This document shows positions 57,183-64,000 of a stretch of 64,000 nucleotides of DNA, piece after piece. A model generated the notes under the pieces. It was not told where the DNA came from and searched no databases. It worked only from the letters and a program-made list of their open reading frames with translations. This stretch comes from Avena insularis (Eukaryota > Streptophyta > Magnoliopsida > Poales > Poaceae). Both the position numbers and the translations under genes were made by a program. The stretch's first letter is position 1. Every line of letters starts with the position of its first letter. The DNA is taken from positions 282,789,533-282,853,532 of the forward strand of contig CM042689.1 in assembly GCA_023614405.1 (NCBI GenBank). The letters run 5' to 3'.

Positions 57183-57431
57183 TTAGAAACATCTTGATCA
57201 CCTTCTGGTTGAATGAGTCAACGATTGGTCAATGTGATCCCAATTAGTTGTTAGATGTAACTATATCATTGCTACACCTAGCCATGATGCTTGTGGCAAA
57301 TATGGACCCACAATAATATTTTATTGGGATCTAAAATTAAACAATCTGAGTTGTCTAGAAACAACTGACCAACTTGTAGTAGTATGAGCCAACACTTGCT
57401 CAAACATGATCCCACCTAGTTATACTTAGAT
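57183..57431 (-). repeat. Diverged, inverted monomers at the left edge of the array
   Basis: About one and a half monomers in reverse orientation: 'gttagaaacatcttgatcacc' (57184), 'agatgtaactatatcattgc' (57246) and 'cttgtggcaaatatgg' (57290) match the reverse complement of the unit, then 'tgtctagaaacaactgacc' (57353). The array flips to forward orientation at about 57428-57432, where 'agatctagcaagtaggtagg' begins. Confidence 0.75.
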
Positions 57432-60352
57432 CTAGCAAGTAGGTAGGATCATGTTGGCCAAGTGATGACACATAGAACAACAAGTTGGTCAAGGTGTTTC
57501 TATCCAGCCCAGAGAGGTGTCTAGACCCCATGCATGCAATGTTGGAATGGACCCACATTTTCCACAAGCTAGTGTGTGTCATGCCTTGGCATAACACTCT
57601 TATAGCTAGATCTATCAAGTGGGTGGTGACTCACACAACCACTAAGTTGATGATGGTGTTTCTAGCCATCCAAGAGAGGTCTAGACCCCATGCAATGTTG
57701 GCATGGCGCCACATTTGCCACAAGCTAATGTGTGTCATGGCTTGGCATAGCAAAATTATAGATATATCTAGCAAGTTGGTAGGATCATGTTGGCCAGGTG
57801 TGATGACACATACAACAACAAGTTGGTGAAGGTGTTTCTATCCAGCCCAGAGAGGTCTAGAGACCCTATGCATGTAATGTTGGCATGGCCCCACATCTGC
57901 CACAAGCTAGTGTGTGTCATGCCTTGGCATAGCACTCTTATAGCTAGATCTATCAAGTGGGTGGGATTATGTTGGCCAGGTGTAGTACCTCACACAACCA
58001 CTAAGTTGATGATGGTGTTTCTAGCCAGCCTAGAGATCTCAATAGCCCATGCAATGTTGGTATGGCCCCACATTTGTCACAAGCTAGTGTGTGTCATGGC
58101 TTGGCATAGCAAAATTATAGCTAGATCTAGCAAGTAGGTAGGATCATGTTGGCCAGGTATGATGACACATACAATAACAAGTTGGTGAAGGTGTTTCTAT
58201 TCAGCCTAGAGAGGTCTAGAGACCCTATGCATGCAATGTTGGCATGGCCCCACATCTGCCACAAGCTAGTGTGTGTCATGGCTTGATATAGCACTCTTAT
58301 AGCTAGATCTATCAAGTGGGTGGGATCATGTTGGTCAGGTGTAGTGACTCACACAACCACTAAGTTGATGACGGTGTTTCTAGCCAACCCAGATAGGTCA
58401 ATAGCCCATGCAATGTTGGCATGGGCCCACATCTACGACAGTTGTGTGTGTCATGGCTTGGCATAGCAAAATTATAGTTAGATCTATTAGGTGTGATGAC
58501 TCATACAACAAGTTGGTGAAGGTGTTTCTATCCAGTCTAGAGAAGTCTAGAGACCCCATGCAATGTTGGCATGGCCCCACATCTGCCACAAGCTAGTGTG
58601 TGTCATGGCTTGGCATAACACTCTTATAGCTAGATCTATCAAGTGGGTGGGATCATGTTGGTCAGGTGTAGTGACTCACAAAACCACTAAGTTGATGACG
58701 GTGTTTCTAGCCAACCCAGAGAGGTCAATAGCCCATGCAATGTTGGCATGGGCCCACATATACCACAGTTGTGTGTGTCATGGCTTGGCATAGCAAAATT
58801 ATAGCTAGATCTAGCAAGTAGGTAGGATCATGTTGGCCAGGTGTGATGACACATACAACAACAAGTTGGTGAAGGTGTTTCTATCCAACCCAGAGAGGTC
58901 TAGAGACCCCATACAATGTTGGCATGGCCCCACATCTGCCACAAGCTAGTGTGTGTCATGGCTTGGCATATCACTCTTATAGCTAGATCTATCAAGTGGG
59001 TGGGATCATGTTGGTCAGTTGTAGTGACTCACACAACCACTAACTTGATGATAGTGTTTCTAGCCAACCCAAAGAGGTCTAGATCCCATGCATTGTTGGC
59101 ATGGGCCCACATCTACCATAGTTGTGTGTGTCATGGCTTGGTATAGCAAAATTATAGTTAGATCTATCAAGTAGGTAGGATCATGTTGGCCAAGTGATGT
59201 CTCATACAACAACAAGTTCGGGAAGGTGTTTCTATCCAGCCCGGAGAGGTCTAGACCCCATGCAATGTTGGCATGGCCCCACATCTGCCACAAGTGTGTG
59301 TCATGGCTTGACATAGCACTCTTATAGCTAGATCTATCAAGTGGGTGGGATCATGTTGGTCAGGTGCAGTGACTCACACAGCCACTAAGTTGATGATGGT
59401 GTTTCTCGACAACCCAGAGAGGTCTAGATGCAATGTTGGCATGGGCCCACATCTACCAAAGTTGTGTGTGTCATGGCTTGGCATAGCAAAAGTATAGTTA
59501 GATCTATCAAGTAGGTAGAATCATGTTGGTCAGGTGTGATGACTCATACAACAACAAGTTGGTCAAGGTGTTTCTATCCAGCCCAGAGAGGTCAAGACCC
59601 CATGAAATGTTGGCATGGCCACACATGTTGGACAACTGCTAAGTCACACAACCACAAGTTGGTGAAGGTTTCTCTAGCCACTCTAGAGAGGTCTAAAGCC
59701 CATGTAAAAATTCAAAATTTGACCGGGCCACCAAAAATTCAAAAAAATAAATCAAAATTGTGTGAAACCTTGGACACATTTAAAAATTGCTTCTAGGTAG
59801 AGGATGCCTTGTTTCAGCATGGAGCATGTCTCACATCACAAAGGTATAAACCCTAGGCATCTATCAAGTAGGTAGGATCATGTTGGCCAAATGACGACTC
59901 ATACAACAAAAAGTTGGTGAAGGTGTTTTTATCCAGCCCAGAGAGGTCTAGATCCCATGCAATGTTGACATGGCCTCACATCTGCCACAAGTGTATGCCA
60001 TGGCTTGGCATAGCACTCTTACAGCTAGATCTATCAAGTGAGTGGGATCATGATGGTCAGGTGTAGTGACTCACACAACCAGTAAGTTGATAATGGTGTT
60101 TCTAGCCAACCCAGAGAGGTCTATAGCACATGCAATGTTGGCATGACCCTATATTTGCCATAGTTGTGTCTCATGATGTCTTGGCATAGTAGTGTTATAC
60201 TAAGATCTATTAAAAGGGTGGCATCATGTTATCCCAACATTGCATTGGGCTCTAGACCCACGTGAGTTTACTAGAAACCCCATCATCAAGTGCGTGTTAT
60301 GGCTTAACATAGCACTCTTATAGCTAGATCTATCAATTGGGTGGGATTATGT
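57428..60352 (+). repeat. Tandem array of about 176-bp monomers, alternating A and B types
   Basis: Monomers begin at 'agatcta' at about 57428, 57605, 57760, 57946, 58122, 58303, 58481, 58631, 58807, 58986, 59160, 59328, 59500, then after a spacer at 59861, 60028 and 60205. Most are 168-186 bp; two (57605 and 58481) are short by about 20-25 bp at the same place, losing 'ggatcatgttgg'. Type A has 'aagtaggtaggatc', 'ctatccagcccagag' and 'ccacaagctagtgtgtg'. Type B has 'aagtgggtgggatc', 'ctagccaacccagag' and 'accacagttgtgtgtg' or variants. They alternate, giving a dimer of about 350 bp. Open frames inside repeat with the array and are not genes. Confidence 0.92.
59700..59860. other. Non-repeat spacer inside the tandem array
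   Basis: About 160 AT-rich bases ('aaaaattcaaaaaaataaatc', with 'accctaggcatctatc' at its right edge) that do not match the monomer. It could be an insertion or the original array flank trapped by amplification on both sides. No terminal repeats seen. Confidence 0.6.
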
Positions 60353-61610
60353 GTTGGAATTATGCCCTAGAGGCAATAATAAAGATGTTATTGTTATAAT
60401 TCTTGTTCATGATAAAGTTATATTCCATGCTAGAATTGTATTAGGCGGAAACTTTGATACTTGTGTGGTTTATGAACAACACCGTGTCCATGGACTAGCT
60501 CATTGATTAGTGATGGTTAAGGTTTCCTAACCATAGACATGAGTTGTCGATTAATAATGAGATCATGTCATTGGGAGAATGATATGATGGACAGACCCAA
60601 ATCAAGCAGAGCAATTAGATCGTGTCATTGTGTTCATCTTTGCGAAGCTTTTTCTATGTCAAATATTGTATTCCTTAGACCATGAGATAATGCAACTCCC
60701 TGGTATCGGACGAAAGCTTTGAGGTCATCAAACGTCATCCTATGAGAGGGTGATCATGAAGGTGTCTCTCAGGTGATCGAAAAGTACTTGTTGGGTTGTA
60801 TGTATCGAGATGGGATTTGTCCCTCCCAAGTCGGAGAGATATACTTCGGGCCCACTCGGTAATCGATATCAACACCACTTGCAAGCACGTGGTTAAGGAG
60901 TTAATCACAAAGTGATATCGGATTACGGAACGAGTAAAGTACTTGCTGTGAACGAGATTGAACTAGGTATGCAGATACCAACGATCGAATCTCGGGCAAG
61001 TAAAATATCGTGTGATGAAGGGAATATAAATATGGGATTAATTGAATCCTGGCATCGTGGTTCATCCGATATGATCATCGATGAATATGTGGGAGTCAAT
61101 ATGGGTTTCCAGATCCCGCTGTTGATTATTGATAGAAGATCATGTCTGCATATTCTCGAACCCGTAGGGTCACACACTTAACGTGCCTCGACGCTAGGAT
61201 AGAATGGATAATTGGTTTATGAGTTTTTGTTCGGAGTCTCGGATGAGATCCAGGACATCACGAGAGGTTCCGGAATGGTCCGGAGAATAAGATTCATATA
61301 AAGGAAAGCAGTTTTTGGATTTCGGAATTGTTTCGGAATGTTCGGTATTGTACCAGAAGGTTCTAGAAGCTTACGGAGTGGGACCAACGTGGACCCACTT
61401 GTTGGAGGAGTGCGTGGGCCTACGAGGGAGTGCCCTGGCCGCATTGGGCCAGGGGAACAAGGCCCTATAGGCCCAGCCGGCCAAAAACCTAAGGGAAACC
61501 CTAGGGGACCTTCTAGAAGGAGGGGGGGGGGGAAGACTTGCCCCCCAATCCACCCTTGGGGCCGCCGCCCTAGGGCTTGGAGGAGGGGGCAAGGGGTCCG
61601 GACAGCCCCC

Positions 61611-61618
61611 TATATAAG
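61611..61618 (+). promoter_or_regulatory. TATA box of the element D LTR promoter
   Basis: TATATAAG after a run of C, at the position equivalent to 14074-14083 in element B. Confidence 0.65.
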
Positions 61619-61673
61619 GTGGGCAGGGGGCGCACCCTCCCCTCACCCCAAACCCTAGCCGCCAGCTGCTGCC

Positions 61674-61677
<4 letters not shown>

Positions 61678-61709
<32 letters not shown>
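61678..61709 (+). repeat. CT microsatellite in the element D LTR
   Basis: About 16 CT units just downstream of the TATA box, in the transcribed leader side of the LTR. Element B has a much shorter GA tract at the matching place (about 7090-7100 and 14001-14011 on the plus strand). Confidence 0.9.
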
Positions 61710-61710
<1 letters not shown>

Positions 61711-62080
61711 GACTGTGTGTAGGCGAAGCCCTGCCGCAGAAACTCTCCACCATTGCACCACGCCATCGTGATGTAGATCCAATCTATCTCTCCATCCCAC
61801 TTGCTGGACCGAGGAAGGAGGAGACGTCGCGGTGCCGTACGTGTGCATCTCTCGGAGGTTTCGCCACTTGCGGCGTTGGATCGGATCGGATCGCGAGGAG
61901 GAGAAGGCTAGTTCGACTACATCACCCACGTTCTGTTGAACGTTTCCACTGTGCGATTTCTTCAAGGGCATGAAGATATCATATATCTCTCTTGTTGATT
62001 GCATCTCCTAGATTAGATCTTGGCTTTCTTGTTCGCATCCGTAGAATTTTTTTGATTTACTATGCTACAAAACCAATCAG

Positions 62081-62092
62081 TGGCATCAGAGC
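62081..62092 (+). other. Primer binding site of element D
   Basis: TGGCATCAGAGC, one mismatch from TGGTATCAGAGC in elements A and B; initiator methionine tRNA type. Confidence 0.88.
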
Positions 62093-63299
62093 TAGATCTA
62101 TGCGTAGATGTGTTTCACGAGTAGAACGCAACATGCTTGTTGCGGGCGTTGATGTTTTCTGTTGAAAGCCTCTTGTTGTGTATTTCTTATGGCGTGGCAT
62201 AGTGAGATCTAAGCGGTCTAGGCCAACTTTACGCGACCTCGTTCGCGAGACCGGCTCCGCACTTGACGTGTGGCTTGTTCCACACATGCGGCTGGTGGAT
62301 GCTAGTTTCTCCCACTATAGTAGTCATGGGATTTACACCGGATGTTAGCAACCATAATATCACCGTTGTGGCTTTCCGTAGGTAAGAATCGTTTTTAGCT
62401 TGTTACTCCCATAAGCCACGTAAAACATGCTACAACAAAGTAGAGGCGTCTAACTTGTTTTTGCAGGGAGTGTTTTGTGATATGGTATGGCCCAAGACGT
62501 GATGTGTATGATGTATGCAATGATCATGTTTTGTAATATTTCACGACTTGCATGTTGATGAGTTCACAACCGGCAGGAGCCATATGGTTGTGTTTATAAT
62601 TGTGTATGACTTGTGTGTCAACTTCTTATACGCCATGTAATAGCTTTACTTTACCGCTAAGTAGTTAGCAATAGTTGTAGTTGCTATTCGTGGTGGAGGC
62701 AATCATGGTGGAGTGATGGAGATCATGCTGGCGCGCACAAGATGGAGATCGTTGTGCGGAGATTGGCTATACCATGTCACATAAAACTATATGCATGTGA
62801 TGTTTATCCTTTTATGTATCTTATTATTCTTAGATCGCGACGGTAGCATTATAAGATGATTCCTCACTTAAAGATCAAGATAAAATTGTGTTCTCCCCAT
62901 GTATGCACCGTTGCGAAAGTTCATCGTGTTCAAGCACCTCGTGATGATCGGGTGCTATAAACTCTACGTTCACATACAATGAGTGCAAGCCAGTTTTGCA
63001 CACACGGAAATACTTGGGTTTGACTTGACGAGCCTAGCATGTACAGACATGGCCTCGGAACACACGAACCGAAAGGTTAAGCATGAGTCATATGAATGAT
63101 ATGATCGACACTTTGTTGTCCACCATTGAAACCACATCTCTTCTCGTGAAGATCGGATTAGGTGTGGTGAATTTGGACCGTGTTCACTAAACAACTTGAG
63201 GGATGTTGAATTTAGTGGGAGTTCATCTATTAGTTTGATTAAGTTAAACTAGTTACCATGAACATAGTCTAAGTTGAATTTGCAAATTTTGTAGATCAA
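62093..63299 (+). other. Untranslated leader of Copia element D
   Basis: 1.2 kb, collinear with the leaders of A and B. It includes 'caaccggcaggagccatatgg' near 62568 and the hairpin at 63038-63051. A frame on the minus strand at 62970-63194 is a shadow. Confidence 0.8.
63038..63051 (+). promoter_or_regulatory. Conserved leader hairpin, copy in element D
   Basis: CATGTACAGACATG in sense orientation, 5-bp stem and 4-base loop, about 250 bases upstream of the gag ATG. Identical in elements A and B. Function unknown. Confidence 0.5.
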
Positions 63300-64000
63300 A
63301 TGGCTAAGTCCAACTTCAACTTCAACGTTTTTGCTGAGAAAGAAAAGCTTAAGAACAATGGGTCTAACTTCACCAACTGGTTCCGCAATCTGAGAATCAT
63401 TCTCGCTGACGGACAAAAGGACTATGTCCTTGAGAATGCGCTAGGTGACGCCTCATATTGATGCTACCGGGTGATGAAAAAGCTGTTTATCAGTCGCGCA
63501 AAGATGATTATGGAGTGATTAAGAGTACCATGTTGTTTTCCATGGAACCGGACCTTCAAGATCGTTTTGAGGAGTTCGCCGGGCCCTTTGAGATTCTGGA
63601 GGAACTGAAAACCATGTTTCAGACTCAGGCCCGTTCTGAGAGATATGAGATCTCTGAGAAGGTCTTTAACTGCAAGATGGAGGAAGGGAGTTCCGTTAGT
63701 GAGAACGCCATTAAGATGTCGGGCTACACTCAATGTCTTGAGCAACTGGACTACAAGATTCCACAAGAGCTCAAGATTGACAGAGTTCTACAATCACTCC
63801 CTCCTAGCTACAAAGGTTTTGTAGTTACTCACAATCAGATTGGTTCCACTGATACGATCACTGAGCTCTTCGCTAAGATGAAAGCTGCGAAGGTGGATAT
63901 CAAGAAAGATAATCATGTGTTGATGGTCAACAAGACCCATAGCTTCAAGAAAGGTAAGGGTGCAAAGAAATCCTTCAAGAAAGGCAGCGGCAAGCGCGTT
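63300..64000 (+). pseudogene. Copia D gag, partial at window end, one frameshift
   Basis: The ATG at 63300 begins MAKSNFNFNVFAEKEKLKNN, the same start as element B gag. 53 codons are open, to a TGA at 63459-63461 (..ALGDASY). The capsid then continues open to the window end in another frame: DEKAVYQSRKDDYGVIKSTM, FEILEELKTMFQTQARSERY, SVSENAIKMSGYTQCLEQLD, LQSLPPSYKGFVVTHNQ, ITELFAKMKAAKVDI and the lysine-rich nucleocapsid start KKGKGAKKSFKKG. Near the break the region corresponding to 'GDAPAIDAPADEKA' in B is altered. Gag would form the particle; the zinc knuckle would lie beyond the window. Confidence 0.88.

Larger units (their letters stand above)
60353..62079 (+). repeat. 5' LTR of Copia element D
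   Basis: 1727 bp, TG..CA, ending CCAATCA one base before the primer site. It holds TATA box and a CT microsatellite. Frames at 60912-61181, 61338-61658 and, on the minus strand, 61570-62004 lie in LTR sequence; the equivalent of the first is found in element B, but this is LTR similarity, not protein conservation. Confidence 0.94.
60353..64000 (+). mobile_element. Copia retrotransposon D, 5' part, same family as B
   Basis: A plus-strand copy: 5' LTR 60353-62079, primer site 62081, leader, gag running off the window end. It is inserted in the tandem array; TTATG (60348-60352) is the presumed target duplication, with its partner outside. LTR text matches element B in reverse ('tgttggaattatgccctaga', 'gggcccactcggtaatcg'). 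Gag carries one frame break in the visible part. Confidence 0.93.

Noticed and set aside
57485..59314. Many 60-116 codon open frames within the tandem array on both strands
   Set aside because: They recur with the monomer period and break with monomer indels, so they follow from the repeat and not from a protein.
57428..60352. CRISPR-like repetitive array
   Set aside because: Units are directly adjacent without unique spacers, far longer than CRISPR repeats, and lie in a plant genome. It is a tandem satellite-type array.
63464..63766. Minus-strand 100-codon frame near the window end
   Set aside because: It is antisense to the clear plus-strand gag of element D.

Overview
This is nuclear DNA of a grass, most likely a Triticeae species (wheat, barley, rye or Aegilops). 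The LTR ends read TGTTGGA(A/G)ATATGCCC, the form seen in Angela/BARE-like Copia families. A further LTR carries the 'aagcttggggatgcttggtacgtc' type of junction seen in Fatima/Sabrina-like (Athila-type) Gypsy families. Nothing prokaryotic is present, and I see no intact host gene. The window is almost entirely nested transposable elements, most with broken reading frames.

Layout. (1) 1-16757: Copia element A on the minus strand. Its 3' LTR is cut by the window start, and its 5' LTR (6236-6718 plus 15354-16757) is split by a second, complete Copia element B (6719-15348, minus) flanked by the 5-bp duplication GTCGG. A 167-bp hAT-type MITE (5344-5510, 8-bp duplication GCTACCAT) sits in the leader of A. 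(2) 16758-19754: GC-rich, gene-like but unrecognised sequence with possible decayed exons. (3) 19755 to about 21390: a sequence resembling a Helitron 3' end on the minus strand, followed by exon-like blocks on the same strand with splice sites. (4) 21391-23286: AT-rich, nothing recognised. (5) 23287-27402: a large imperfect inverted repeat with two arms of about 1.9-2.0 kb around a 215-bp spacer. (6) 27403-39061: a Tat-lineage Gypsy element (minus) with 5' LTR, tRNA primer site, gag, protease, RT, RNase H, a second archaeal-type RNase H and integrase, plus a convergent antisense ORF1 at its 3' side. Its 3' LTR is missing where it meets the inverted repeat. (7) 39062-55813: the 3' end and LTR of an Athila-type Gypsy element (plus), interrupted by a 14.4-kb long-LTR element (40784-55205, duplication TGGAA). 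That element is a decayed derivative probably related to Tekay/Del chromoviruses, and its right LTR contains a 4.2-kb solo-LTR-like insertion (48836-53070, duplication ACTGA). (8) 55850-57045: a decayed Copia integrase/RT fragment. (9) 57183-60352: a tandem array of about 176-bp monomers in strictly alternating A and B types, with an inverted flank. (10) 60353-64000: the 5' LTR, leader and gag of Copia element D (plus), same family as B, inserted into the array and running off the window.

How the parts relate. Element A was in place before B. The Tat Gypsy and the long-LTR element each landed in the Athila-type element, and the solo LTR came after the long-LTR element. D landed in the tandem array. 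The coding parts are selfish replication genes rather than a host pathway. The features most worth follow-up are the inverted repeat, the dimeric tandem array, a hairpin conserved in the leaders of three Copia copies, and the convergent ORF1/pol arrangement with its 95-bp repeats.
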